Shown here: piece by piece, positions 8,509-16,999 of the stretch
Layout: the number at the start of each line of letters is the position of its first letter
Position numbering within the stretch: position 1 is the first letter of the stretch
Assembly (NCBI RefSeq): GCF_000016985.1
Contig: NC_009633.1
Coordinates: 3,825,539-3,889,538 of the forward strand
From: Alkaliphilus metalliredigens QYMF
Lineage (GTDB): Bacteria > Bacillota > Clostridia > Peptostreptococcales > Natronincolaceae
DNA: 64,000 nt
Reading direction: 5' to 3'
The notes under the pieces: model-generated
The model's database searches: none
Seen by the model: the letters and a program-made list of their open reading frames with translations, nothing else
Told to the model about the DNA's origin: nothing
Position numbers and translations under genes: made by a program

Positions 8509-9327
8509 ATGAAATTCAAAAATTTAATTGAAGAGATGAAAACAGTAAGGGACTTTAAAGAAGAATCGGTGGATAATGTGTTAATACAAAGTATTATTAA
8601 GGCTGGAGAAGAGACCCAAGGTATTGTGGATGATGCCAATGTATCTATTCTATTTATTGAAAATGGTGAGAAGCTCCATAGTGAGTTAAATGGGATGGCA
8701 GGGTATCATGGCTATTTAATCCCAGCTCCTCATTATATCGCAATACTATCTAAGAAAAGTTCCAGTTATATGGAAAATAGTGGATACCTAATGGAATCAA
8801 TGAGATTAAAGGCGTGGACACTTGGATTAGGCACTTGTTGGCTCAGTATTGAAGATCCAGAGGAACTAAAAAACATCCTGAAAACTGATCAGGATAAAGT
8901 AATCACATCTCTTATTGCAATTGGTTATTCATACAGTGGGATTTTCAAAACCGATCTATCTCCTAAAACCGATAGAAAGAATATTACTGATTTAGTTTAT
9001 GTTGATAGCTGGGGCACTCCCTGTAATATGGAATACTTAAATGCTCGTGGCATGACTAACATATTTTACTATGCCAAATTAGCTCCTTCTTGGGGCAATA
9101 AACAGCCATGGCGCTTTATAATTGACAATGAAAAGGTACTTCTTCTCCTCAACGAGCCTCAGATTGAAAATATATATTTAGATGCAGGAATTATGATGTT
9201 GTATTTTGAAAAGGTAGCACAGGAAGAAGGAATTCCAGGTAAATGGAACTTGCAAATAGAAGAAGGCCTAGAGTTAAAATATAATATTCCTAAGGAATAT
9301 AAGGCAATTGCTTATTTTTCTTTATAA
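8509..9327 (+). CDS. Nitroreductase-family protein (TM1586-type)
   Basis: 272-residue protein made of two nitroreductase-like halves, as in the TM1586 NiRdase family. The first half runs from residue 1 to about 150 (LIEEMKTVRDF, MESMRLKAWTLGLGTCWLS). The second starts around 160 with LNARGMTNIFYYAKLAPSWGNKQPWRF, where the WGNKQPWRF motif corresponds to the FMN/substrate-loop region of nitroreductases. I start at the ATG at 8509 because AAGGGGG precedes it; the longer frame from 8449 lacks an SD. Likely a flavin-dependent reductase of unknown substrate, transcribed alone. Confidence 0.85.
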   Translation: MKFKNLIEEMKTVRDFKEESVDNVLIQSIIKAGEETQGIVDDANVSILFIENGEKLHSELNGMAGYHGYLIPAPHYIAILSKKSSSYMENSGYLMESMRLKAWTLGLGTCWLSIEDPEELKNILKTDQDKVITSLIAIGYSYSGIFKTDLSPKTDRKNITDLVYVDSWGTPCNMEYLNARGMTNIFYYAKLAPSWGNKQPWRFIIDNEKVLLLLNEPQIENIYLDAGIMMLYFEKVAQEEGIPGKWNLQIEEGLELKYNIPKEYKAIAYFSL

Positions 9328-9328
9328 T

Positions 9329-9378
9329 AAAAATCCCCCTATGGTAGCTTGTTTTATAAGCTACCATAGGGGATTTTT
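9329..9378. terminator. Bidirectional terminator between nitroreductase and tpx
   Basis: Near-perfect arms of about 20 bp (AAAATCCCCCTATGGTAGCT / AGCTACCATAGGGGATTTT) flank a GTTTTAT-type loop. A/T runs on both sides suit both convergent genes. Confidence 0.9.
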
Positions 9379-9393
9379 GATTAAAAGTTTATT

Positions 9394-9906
9394 TTACACT
9401 AGTTTCTTAGCTTCCTCTAGTGCTCTTTCATAATTAGGATGCTCTTTTACCTCTTTTACGTATTCTACATATTGGACGATATTGTTTTTATCTAGTATAA
9501 CAATTCCTCTACTCAATAACCTCAATTCTTCTATCACAAATCCATAATTCAACCCAAAGGATAGATCCTTATGATCCGATAAAGTTACGACTTGATCAAT
9601 CCCTTTTGCACCACAAAACCTCTTTTGCGCAAAAGGTAAGTCTACGCTTACTGTCAGTATGGCTACATCCCCTAATTCAGATGCTTTTTCATTAAAATGT
9701 GTTGTTTGAAATTCACATACCCCAGTATCTAAAGACGGTACCACACTTATTATCTTTACTTTTTTCCCTGCATCTTGTAATGAAAATGGTTCCATATCAT
9801 TTGTCAGCACAGTAAAATCTGGGCCCTGAACGCCTACCTTGATCTCATTCCCTATAAGTGTTACAGGATTTCCACCCATTGTCACAACATCTTTTCTCTT
9901 ATCCAT
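9394..9906 (-). CDS. tpx: Thiol peroxidase Tpx
   Basis: 170-residue atypical 2-Cys peroxiredoxin that reduces hydroperoxides with thioredoxin. The peroxidatic cysteine is in PSLDTGVCEFQTTHFN and the resolving cysteine in FAQKRFCGAKGI. The Tpx-specific start VTMGGNPVTLIGNEIKVG is present. I choose the ATG at 9906 (AGGAGAT upstream); the longer frame to 9966 adds 20 untypical residues. Monocistronic. Note that this is the ordinary cysteine enzyme, whereas the peroxiredoxin at the window end uses selenocysteine. Confidence 0.95.
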   Translation of the reverse strand: MDKRKDVVTMGGNPVTLIGNEIKVGVQGPDFTVLTNDMEPFSLQDAGKKVKIISVVPSLDTGVCEFQTTHFNEKASELGDVAILTVSVDLPFAQKRFCGAKGIDQVVTLSDHKDLSFGLNYGFVIEELRLLSRGIVILDKNNIVQYVEYVKEVKEHPNYERALEEAKKLV

Positions 9907-10099
9907 ATACTTATCTCCTCTCAAATCTCCATCGTTATTTCTTATATCTACTCTATTGATACCCATAAATTAGAATTTACTCATGATTATATGGACCTCA
10001 GGAAAGAAAAGAGGATTTCCCTCGTGTTTATCAATACAATAACAGTTAAGTTTATGGCAACTGTCTTAGCCATAAATACATCAAATAGCCCCCTGTTTA

Positions 10100-11263
10100 T
10101 TATTTCAAGTAGTCCAAAGCTGTTCTTACGTGGATTTCTACTCCAATTAACAATGCATCTTCATCAATATTAAACCTAGGATGATGATGAAAATAGTCAG
10201 TTTGTTTTTTCACATTACCCGCTCCAATAAAGTAAAAGCAACTGGGTACACTTGCCGAAAATTCAGAAAAGTCTTCTCCTAACATTACCTTTACATCCGA
10301 CACTAGGTTATCCTTATCTACTACTTTTACAGCAACATCTTTAACTAGCTTTGTTGTTTTGGGGTCATTACTTAGTAATCCATTTCCACACTTATAACTC
10401 AATTCATAGGTAGTTTCATCTGATTGGCATTGACATCGAATCTTCCGTTCAAATAGTTCCTTTATTTTTTCCAGTTCATTGTGTAAACATCGTATAGATC
10501 CCTTTAGCTCAACGGTTTCAGGTATAATAATTGGGAACGATCCTCCTTGGATGCTACCAAATGTAATGACTGTAGGTTCAGTTATCACATTTATCCTTCT
10601 AGATTGAATGGCTTGAACTTCTTGAATAATATTACTTGCGCATATAATTGGGTCAATACTTTCATGCGGTGCCCCGCCATGCCCCCCTTTCCCTATGATC
10701 TTCAACCAAAAATATTCGCTAGAAGCCATAATTGGTCCCTCGGCTATGCCTATCTTTCCAGTTTCAATCGATGACCATAAATGTGCGCCTATGGCTACGT
10801 CAGGAGTTGGATTCTCCAATACACCTTCTCGAATCATTTCTGCAGCTCCAGCATCCTCTTCATTTGGTTGAAATACAAACTTGATATTTCCATTAATATG
10901 TTTCTTTTGTTTGGATAGAATTTTTGCTGCAATGAGAAGCATTGCCATATGCCCATCATGACCGCACGCATGCATCTTTCCCTCATAAATAGATTTATAG
11001 GCAATGTCATTTTCTTCATGAATTGGCAGCGCATCCATATCTGCTCTTAATAAAACAGTAGGCCCTTTTTCATTTCCTTTTAAAACGCCTACAACCCCTG
11101 TTTTTGCAATCTTCTTTACTTCAATACCACATTTTATTAAATAGTTTTGGATAATCTGTGACGACCTAAATTCTTCAAAACCTAGCTCTGGATGCTGATG
11201 AAAATCTCTTCTTAAGTCAATAAGTTCTTGAGTATAATGCTTAATTTCTTCTCTAATGTTCAT
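10100..11263 (-). CDS. M20 family amidohydrolase (hippurate/N-acyl-amino-acid type)
   Basis: 387-residue dinuclear-metal amidohydrolase of the M20D group. Visible ligands: HACGHDGHMAM, EEDAGAAEM and the C-terminal FYFIGAGN...HHHPRFNIDEDAL region; substrate-side motif RRDFHQHPELGFEE near the N terminus. The ATG at 11263 is preceded by GGAGGTGA; the upstream in-frame ATG (11302) would add 13 residues beyond that site. Members cleave N-acyl amino acids, hippurate or indole-acetyl amino acids; exact substrate unknown. The gene stands alone. Confidence 0.92.
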   Translation of the reverse strand: MNIREEIKHYTQELIDLRRDFHQHPELGFEEFRSSQIIQNYLIKCGIEVKKIAKTGVVGVLKGNEKGPTVLLRADMDALPIHEENDIAYKSIYEGKMHACGHDGHMAMLLIAAKILSKQKKHINGNIKFVFQPNEEDAGAAEMIREGVLENPTPDVAIGAHLWSSIETGKIGIAEGPIMASSEYFWLKIIGKGGHGGAPHESIDPIICASNIIQEVQAIQSRRINVITEPTVITFGSIQGGSFPIIIPETVELKGSIRCLHNELEKIKELFERKIRCQCQSDETTYELSYKCGNGLLSNDPKTTKLVKDVAVKVVDKDNLVSDVKVMLGEDFSEFSASVPSCFYFIGAGNVKKQTDYFHHHPRFNIDEDALLIGVEIHVRTALDYLK

Positions 11264-11574
11264 CACATTCACCTCCACTGTTTTTGATATTTTCTTACTC
11301 ATTAATTCCCAGTATTATCAATTTTTGAATTTAAGGACATTTCTCCTTTTCACCATCTCTTTTGTCACATTAACGTTTCCAATTTCAATTATATTTTTGA
11401 AGCTTTTGTATAGCTTCCACTTTTACATACAGCTAGAAATAACTCTACTCTTAAATCCAACATCTTATTGAAACCTCCATAAAATATATTTATAATGGCA
11501 TAAGTATTTATAATTAGATATTATAATCGTATCATGATAGAATCAAGGAGGAACTTAATGAAGGAGTTGATTTC

Positions 11575-12618
11575 ATGGCACATTTTCAAAAATACATTAA
11601 AGGTATATTGGTTGCAGTGGCACTTGCAACGACGTCTGTTTTTGTTAGCGATGCAATGCCCTCTCACCTTATCGGTCCAGGGGTTTTTGCATTACTGATC
11701 GGTATGCTCTTAAATCCTATGATTACAAAATATGATGTATTTCAACAGGGAATCGGCTTTACATCGAAGAGAATATTGCGTCTTGCTATTATCCTTATGG
11801 GAATTTCCCTTAGTTTTTCTCAGGTGTTAGAGGTAGGTAAGTTTTCACTAATTGTCATGGTTTTCACCCTATTCACAGCCTTTGGTGGTGGATATCTAGT
11901 TGGAAAAATTTTAAAAATGGATTGGAAACTTTCGGGGCTTATCTCAGCAGGTACAGGAATATGTGGTGGTTCTGCTATTGCTGCTGTTGCGCCAGTCATT
12001 GATGCAGATGACAGTTCTGTGGCCTATGCCATATCAGCTACCTTTATATTTGATGTCCTCATGGTGGTTCTTTTTCCAATCATGGGTAGATACTTTAACA
12101 TGACTGACATAGGCTTCGGACTTTGGACTGGAACAGCAGTCAATGACACCTCATCAGTTGTTGCGGCCGGATACGCCTTTTCAGACATAGCGGGTAATTA
12201 TTCTGTCATCGTTAAATTGACAAGAACCCTATCCATCGTTCCTGTTGTGCTTATATTCTCCTTTATTAATGGATACCTTATGAGAAAAGAATCAAAAGCA
12301 ACTTCAAATGGAAGTGATACAATTGCACTTCATCAGGGAAAAAAAATTGACTTAGGCAAAATTTTCCCTTGGTTTATCCTACTATTTTTAGTTATGGTTG
12401 GGATTAAAAGCACAGGGTTAATCTCAGAATCTCTCAGCCACTCCATTTCAAGTGTTAGTAAATTTCTGATGGTTATGTCTTTAGGGGCAATAGGTCTTAA
12501 GACAAACTTTAGCAAACTAGCCCAATCAGGATTGACTCCAATGCTTCATGGATTCACTATCTCGACATTAGTGGTGGTCGTTTCTTTTTCAGTGCAAAAA
12601 ATTATGGGTCACCTATAA
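11575..12618 (+). CDS. YeiH/UPF0324 family membrane protein (putative sulfate exporter)
   Basis: 347-residue polytopic membrane protein of the UPF0324 (PSE) family with about ten hydrophobic segments. Conserved blocks include HLIGPGVFALLIGMLLNP, SAGTGICGGSAIAAVAPVI, WTGTAVNDTSSVVAAGYAFS and the C-terminal MSLGAIGLKTNFSKL. AAGGAG lies 8 bp before the ATG. Members are annotated as putative sulfate exporters, but direct evidence is thin. Its last six bases overlap the convergent ywbE gene. Confidence 0.88.
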   Translation: MAHFQKYIKGILVAVALATTSVFVSDAMPSHLIGPGVFALLIGMLLNPMITKYDVFQQGIGFTSKRILRLAIILMGISLSFSQVLEVGKFSLIVMVFTLFTAFGGGYLVGKILKMDWKLSGLISAGTGICGGSAIAAVAPVIDADDSSVAYAISATFIFDVLMVVLFPIMGRYFNMTDIGFGLWTGTAVNDTSSVVAAGYAFSDIAGNYSVIVKLTRTLSIVPVVLIFSFINGYLMRKESKATSNGSDTIALHQGKKIDLGKIFPWFILLFLVMVGIKSTGLISESLSHSISSVSKFLMVMSLGAIGLKTNFSKLAQSGLTPMLHGFTISTLVVVVSFSVQKIMGHL

Positions 12619-12804
12619 TACTTCCTTAACTCTACCAACAATACCATCCTCAAGCATTACTTTTATCCCATGGGGATGGGTTTGTGAATTTGTTAGGATT
12701 TTTAAAACCACACCTTCTGTCAACTGATTAGAACGCTGGTCTTGTTTTTGGACGACTTTGACTCTTGTTCCTTTTGATATATTACTTCGCTTAGTACCAG
12801 GCAT
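12613..12804 (-). CDS. ywbE: YwbE family protein (DUF2196)
   Basis: 63-residue YwbE-type protein. It starts MPGTKRSNISKGTRVKVVQK and contains the family pattern LTEGVVLKILTNSQTHPHGI and IVGRVKEVL, a small KOW/SH3-like barrel. Start taken at 12804, where AAGGAGAG is at good distance; an upstream start (12846) would add 14 residues. Function unknown. The 3' end overlaps the convergent exporter gene by 6 bp. Confidence 0.85.
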   Translation of the reverse strand: MPGTKRSNISKGTRVKVVQKQDQRSNQLTEGVVLKILTNSQTHPHGIKVMLEDGIVGRVKEVL

Positions 12805-13040
12805 AATAACGTCTCTCCTTCTATTGTTTATCTTTAGACCTACCACATACTCCAGGGCATAGTCATTTATAGTAATTATATAAGTTCCATTTTTGTATCA
12901 ATTACCTTATTATATCTTTTTAGCATCCATGAAGCAAACTCAATAAATAACTTGAATCCACCTTAGCTCAGTGATAAAGTGTATAGATACAATGCTTAAT
13001 TTTGAAATAAGGTTTTAAAATAATATTACTTGGAGGAACT

Positions 13041-13961
13041 ATGAATCATAAAAAGTATTATGGACTCATGACATTTGGTACAATTTTATGGGCAGGTGCC
13101 TTTATAGCAGGCAAATTAGGCGTGGAAAAATTGTCACCACTTTTGTTAACCTACTTTAGGATGCTATTTGCAACAATCATCATTTTTCCAATTCTGATCT
13201 TTAAGGATAAAAACTGGAAAATAGAAAAAAAATTGATTAAATATGTCCTTTTAACAGGGCTGGTTGGCATGATTGGTTATCATCTTTTATTCTTTACAGC
13301 TTTAAGATATACAACCGCTTCAAATGCATCAATCATCAATGCAACCAATCCAATTCTTACCTCTATTTTTGCTTATGTGATCCTAAAGGACCACTTATCT
13401 CCAAGAAGGATATTTTTTATTTTAACTGCTTTTATCGGTGTACTGACGACAATCATTGACTGGGATTTTATAAACCTCATTCATTTTTCCTTTAATAAAG
13501 GGGATTTGATTATGATTCTCGGCACGACTTGTTGGGCCCTATACTCCATCATTGTGAAACAAGTCATGCATCATTTTACACCCTTTAAGCTCACAGCCTA
13601 TACCTTTTTAGCTTCTGTTGTACTCCTAACGCCCTTTGCGCTTTATGAAATGATGTACACCGACTTCTCAAGCATAGGTATTATGCCCTTTTATGCAGTT
13701 TTTTATATGGCTATTTTTCCTACGGTCATGGGCTATACGATACAACAGGTTGTCATCAAGGAGTTAGGTCCAAGTACAACTTCTCTATTCATCAATTTAG
13801 TACCCATATTTTCAGTACTATTTGCCACAGTATTTTTGAAGGAAAGCTTCAATTATTTAAATCTGATTAGTGGTGGTCTCATTATTTATTCAGTATTTAG
13901 TTTTTCTAAGAAGCCTAAGGTGGATAACATCATAATGCAACAACAATTCCCAACAGTGTAA
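13041..13961 (+). CDS. EamA/DMT superfamily transporter
   Basis: 306-residue drug/metabolite transporter with ten hydrophobic segments in two EamA repeats (about 5-140 and 150-290). Typical blocks are LWAGAFIAGKLGVEKLSPLL, ALRYTTASNASIINATNPIL and GTTCWALYSIIVKQV. RBS TTGGAGG is close to the ATG. Substrate cannot be predicted. Transcription from the riboswitch on the opposite strand (14107-14220) would run antisense through this gene. Confidence 0.9.
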   Translation: MNHKKYYGLMTFGTILWAGAFIAGKLGVEKLSPLLLTYFRMLFATIIIFPILIFKDKNWKIEKKLIKYVLLTGLVGMIGYHLLFFTALRYTTASNASIINATNPILTSIFAYVILKDHLSPRRIFFILTAFIGVLTTIIDWDFINLIHFSFNKGDLIMILGTTCWALYSIIVKQVMHHFTPFKLTAYTFLASVVLLTPFALYEMMYTDFSSIGIMPFYAVFYMAIFPTVMGYTIQQVVIKELGPSTTSLFINLVPIFSVLFATVFLKESFNYLNLISGGLIIYSVFSFSKKPKVDNIIMQQQFPTV

Positions 13962-14106
13962 ATGACGCCAATGGTCTATCATTCTTATTATAGTTAGAAT
14001 CATTATATTTGAATCTAAAGGGTTTGTTTGTGTGCCCTTACAGTACATTTTTAAATTCTCCATTAAGCTTAAGATTGAGTTCTACAGTTTAATACTAAAA
14101 TCCATA

Positions 14107-14140
14107 TAAAAAAACTGCCATAAAGTATATCTATGGCAGT
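14107..14140 (-). terminator. Terminator forming the expression platform of the c-di-GMP riboswitch
   Basis: Minus strand ACTGCCATA and TATGGCAGT (14132-14140 and 14114-14122) form a stem followed by TTTTTTT. The 5' arm ACTGCC is also the 3' strand of the aptamer's closing helix, so ligand binding and termination are mutually exclusive. Confidence 0.85.
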
Positions 14141-14220
14141 CGGACGATCTTGGTATATTTTTTTATAACACACTTTAGGTTCCTGGCTTTGCGTCCCATT
14201 GTTTGCAATGGTTTGCCTTT
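14135..14220 (-). ncRNA. c-di-GMP-I (GEMM-I) riboswitch aptamer
   Basis: Read on the minus strand the element contains the GEMM-I signature: AAAGGCAAACC, hairpin CCATTGCAAACAATGG, then GACGCAAAGCC, AGGAACCTAA, and a 3' part ending CCGACTGCC that closes on GGCA. The conserved GACGCAAAGCC block is unchanged. The terminator shares ACTGCC with the closing helix, so the predicted logic is c-di-GMP present = readthrough. No credible gene follows on the minus strand: downstream lies the antisense of the EamA gene, then ywbE more than 1.2 kb away. It sits about 110 bp behind the zinc-ribbon/DUF2007 gene on the same strand. Confidence 0.9.
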
Positions 14221-14326
14221 ACATTCTTTGTTAAATTTCTATCTATAATCATTGTCATCGTTTGGTAGTTAATATATACCTATATACTTTTCATCGAAAC
14301 ATATTTTTGATAATTTTAAATATCCT

Positions 14327-14845
14327 TTAAAATAACTTCTCTATTAATATCTTCATCAATATATAGGCCAACCAAATAAACCCAGGAAACATTAACAAGA
14401 AAAGAATTCGCCCTCGATTTTTCTTTTTCTCTTGGTGTTTACTTTCTTCCTCTATTAACGTTTCATCTTCATAGTCTTCTTCATTATCTATCGCGGCATC
14501 AATGTCCTCTAGGACACCTTCCGATAACAGGATTTCCTTTGCCTGTTCAAATAGTCTTGAAGGAACATATAAATCAACACCTAGAGTACTCATTCCCATA
14601 TAGATACTTAGGTATCCCCCAGCTCCTCTATGCTTTTTTAACACAGGAATGCCACTATCATTTAACTTAGCTTCAATCATTCTAGTATTCATATCATCAC
14701 TAGCTGAAGTTAAAAACACCTCAGAATCAAACTCCATAGGTTCATCTTCACTTTTTTCTAATTCCTCAATTAAATCAATATCACAATCATTACATTTTTT
14801 AAAACCATCTCTATATTCCGATCCGCATTCTGGACACCAAGGCAT
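14327..14845 (-). CDS. Zinc-ribbon / DUF2007 membrane-anchored protein
   Basis: 172-residue protein. Residues 1-30 form a zinc ribbon (CPECG...CNDCD), residues about 45-110 a DUF2007-like domain (VFLTSASDDMNTRMIEAKLNDSGIPV...DLYVPSRLFEQAKEIL, in pieces), followed by an acidic linker rich in E/D (115-140) and one C-terminal membrane helix (ILFLLMFPGFIWLAYILMKIL). DUF2007 proteins are annotated as putative signal transducers. I take the second ATG (14845), about 8 bp from GGGAGAG. The c-di-GMP riboswitch lies in its 3' region. Confidence 0.8.
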   Translation of the reverse strand: MPWCPECGSEYRDGFKKCNDCDIDLIEELEKSEDEPMEFDSEVFLTSASDDMNTRMIEAKLNDSGIPVLKKHRGAGGYLSIYMGMSTLGVDLYVPSRLFEQAKEILLSEGVLEDIDAAIDNEEDYEDETLIEEESKHQEKKKNRGRILFLLMFPGFIWLAYILMKILIEKLF

Positions 14846-14965
14846 ATTCATCTCTCCCTCTATGTTTTCATATCACGATTCATCCATTCCGTGAGATACT
14901 TTTTCTACTCTAACTTTATTTCAACATTTAAATCTCATATACCTTCTAAAACGCCATAAAAATAC

Positions 14966-15003
14966 CCTATAGGATAGACTTTTTTATCCGTCTACTCTAT
15001 AGG
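14966..15003 (-). terminator. Terminator of the UPF0316 gene
   Basis: Minus strand arms CCTATAGAGTAGAC and GTCTATCCTATAGG pair at 12 of 14 positions, followed by GTATTTTTA. Confidence 0.7.
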
Positions 15004-15036
15004 ATACATTTTGAATCACATACCTCTTAATTTAAA

Positions 15037-15576
15037 TTAAACTGTTGTTACTCTTGTAGTCGTAATTTTACCTTCTACTTTATTAAGGTTTTTAATCACT
15101 AAGGTTGGATCCGTTACACCACATGCCTCCATGATACTTTCAAGTACTTTAAATTCTTTTCTTCTTATCAGAACCTCTACCTTATATCTTCTTTGGCCAT
15201 GATTTCCCCGAGCTAAATAGTTGTTCACTGTGTAGCCTTCTTCTCTAAGCTTTTCTGCTATTTCAACCATTTTATTTTTATTGTTTAGAAATATATCTAC
15301 CTCTAAAATACCTAGGGCAAGTCGGTCTTCGATTTTACCACCGATTAGAACACCTAATGTTTTTCCTAATGCATATGCAACTGCAAACTGAATTCCCTCT
15401 GAATTAGCTACTTTACCAACCACTGTTGCGAAAATAATTGCATCTGCAAATACTAAAAAATACACTGGATTCATAATTTTCTTTGCCAGCAATATGCTCT
15501 TTAATGTTGCCAAAATGTTTGTAAATGCTGTTATTAAAAACAGCCCGATAAGTGTGTATATTATGTTTTGTGTCAT
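15037..15576 (-). CDS. UPF0316 (DUF2179) membrane protein
   Basis: 179-residue protein of the UPF0316 family (B. subtilis YebE-like). Three hydrophobic segments occupy residues 5-90 (FLITAFTNILATLKSILLA, VYFLVFADAIIFATVVG, AVAYALGKTLGVLIGGKIED). The soluble DUF2179 domain follows (about 95-179, GHGQ-like GNHGQRRYKVEVLIRRKE). DUF2179 domains are probable ligand-binding modules; function unknown. RBS AGGAGG precedes the ATG. The region upstream holds a leader with a terminator hairpin (15677-15698), suggesting attenuation. Confidence 0.88.
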   Translation of the reverse strand: MTQNIIYTLIGLFLITAFTNILATLKSILLAKKIMNPVYFLVFADAIIFATVVGKVANSEGIQFAVAYALGKTLGVLIGGKIEDRLALGILEVDIFLNNKNKMVEIAEKLREEGYTVNNYLARGNHGQRRYKVEVLIRRKEFKVLESIMEACGVTDPTLVIKNLNKVEGKITTTRVTTV

Positions 15577-15670
15577 TAAGACACCTCCTCTTTCTTTCCT
15601 CTATTGTTCTTCAATTTAATTGAAGTTTGTTGGATCGTATATTGTTTTGCCTTGCACGTAAGACATAACA

Positions 15671-15698
15671 AAAAAAGCTAACATAGAAGTATGTTAGC
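15671..15698 (-). terminator. Terminator hairpin in the leader of the UPF0316 gene
   Basis: Minus strand GCTAACATA / TATGTTAGC (9-bp perfect stem, 4-nt loop) is followed by TTTTTTTG, 95 bp before the start codon. It therefore lies upstream of a gene rather than behind one. Confidence 0.75.
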
Positions 15699-16175
15699 AA
15701 ATAATCAGTGTTCTCAAGAACCACATCATTAAACCTATCTCATTCTACGAAATGTATCACTACTCTTAATAAATAATAGCAACCATTCTATAGGGCATGT
15801 GAGGAATAATCATGTACTTATTTATTTTAATAATTCATATGGAAAATTCAAGAATAGAATAAATCTACTTTCATTATTAGACATGTAGTAAATCTCTAAT
15901 ATGTACTAAGGAAGGCATCTACTTTCTTATAAACCCTAGCGATAAAATCAAAAGCATTTTCATAGCAATTTTGAAACCAAACATAAAATTATTGCAAAAA
16001 ATAATTTGAAACTCTTTTAACTAACTATATTTATCAAACAAGCTAACTTTTATATTGTATCATAGATTAAAATAATTTGCAATCTATTTAAACCCCAACA
16101 TTTTTTTGAAGTCTTGCTTCGTTTAATTTTATCTTTTTTTGAAATACATTTTCCACGTCTTCTTTAGTTCTGCAG
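15699..16175. other. Gene-free region, possible leader/promoter of UPF0316 gene
   Basis: About 480 bases, AT-rich, without a convincing reading frame. Because a terminator ends it on the minus strand just before the UPF0316 gene, part of it may be a transcribed leader RNA. I cannot match it to a T-box (no GGTGGNACCGCG-type box) or a known riboswitch. Confidence 0.4.
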
Positions 16176-16997
16176 TTAAAACAAAGACTTGAAAGCAGTA
16201 TAAAGCTTATCTCGTATTTCATTTAACCTCACTCTATGAAACTCCTCAGGAATGAGAGACATTTTTTCATCATCAGGTAAGTACAGTTTCCGATTAATCT
16301 CCAGTTGAATCCAGGGGATATCACTGTTGTTCCCATGGTAATAAGTAATGTATCCCCCAGAAAAGGGGGTATTCAAAGTCACTAAAGGTTGCTGTGTCTC
16401 TTTTGGCATAAAGGCTCGAAACTCTTTTTCAAGGCTTTTTTGAAGTTGTAGAAGCAGCTCCCTTGGGGCAGTAGTAGGTTCATCTAACTGATTACCCATT
16501 TTCGTCCCTCGATTGCCAATACAAAAGAGAGGTCTCTCCTCCCAGTGATTCCCACCTACTGCAGGTCCAATGTCTAACATCGTATGACAATCAATTCCCA
16601 TGAGAACGTTCTTGTTTTTTGACGCTGTTTGTAATCGTTCATGGTAAGGGCCATGATATTGTTGAATAAGTAGCTGAATCTCCCGTTGGGATAGTCCACT
16701 GGCCTGCACCCAAATTTGTTTCCCATCAACCGTCATGGTCTTCACAACACCGTCGGGATTTGAAGGGGGTAAATCCCTATGATTTCGATTCATATCTACC
16801 ACTAATCTTGCAATATCCGTATCAACATATTCTTCCACCAAATCTCTGAAGTCATAAAGTTCTCGTGCCCAGGTATCCCCATCCATCGAAATTCCCTTTG
16901 GGTCAATCAAACACTTTTTTTGAAGGACTTCGGGTATCGTCATCCCTCCATGGGGAACTGAGATGAGCATTGGTAATTTATCATTGATTGTCTTCAT
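16176..16997 (-). CDS. N-formylglutamate amidohydrolase family protein
   Basis: 273-residue FGase-family zinc amidohydrolase (HutG/COG3741 type). Family motifs: SVPHGGMTIPEV near the N terminus, a conserved DTDIARLVVDMNR(N)H block, MGIDCHTM and TLNTPFSGGYITYYHG, with LEINRKLYL near the end. The enzyme class hydrolyses N-formyl-L-glutamate, usually in histidine breakdown, but no hut genes are present here. It starts 2 bp behind the ATP-grasp/M20 gene, whose 3' end GGAGGAG supplies the ribosome site. The neighbours suggest an N-acyl or gamma-linked glutamate substrate. Confidence 0.88.
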   Translation of the reverse strand: MKTINDKLPMLISVPHGGMTIPEVLQKKCLIDPKGISMDGDTWARELYDFRDLVEEYVDTDIARLVVDMNRNHRDLPPSNPDGVVKTMTVDGKQIWVQASGLSQREIQLLIQQYHGPYHERLQTASKNKNVLMGIDCHTMLDIGPAVGGNHWEERPLFCIGNRGTKMGNQLDEPTTAPRELLLQLQKSLEKEFRAFMPKETQQPLVTLNTPFSGGYITYYHGNNSDIPWIQLEINRKLYLPDDEKMSLIPEEFHRVRLNEIRDKLYTAFKSLF

Positions 16998-16999
16998 CC

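Noticed and set aside
11559-11660. Short frame with its own AAGGAGG upstream of the YeiH-type gene
   Set aside because: It reads out of frame through the conserved start of the exporter; the exporter has its own AAGGAG, so a coupled leader is not needed.
13890-14048. 52-codon minus-strand frame downstream of the c-di-GMP riboswitch
   Set aside because: It has a GGAG site but no protein-like features and overlaps the EamA gene; kept only as a possibility in the riboswitch finding.
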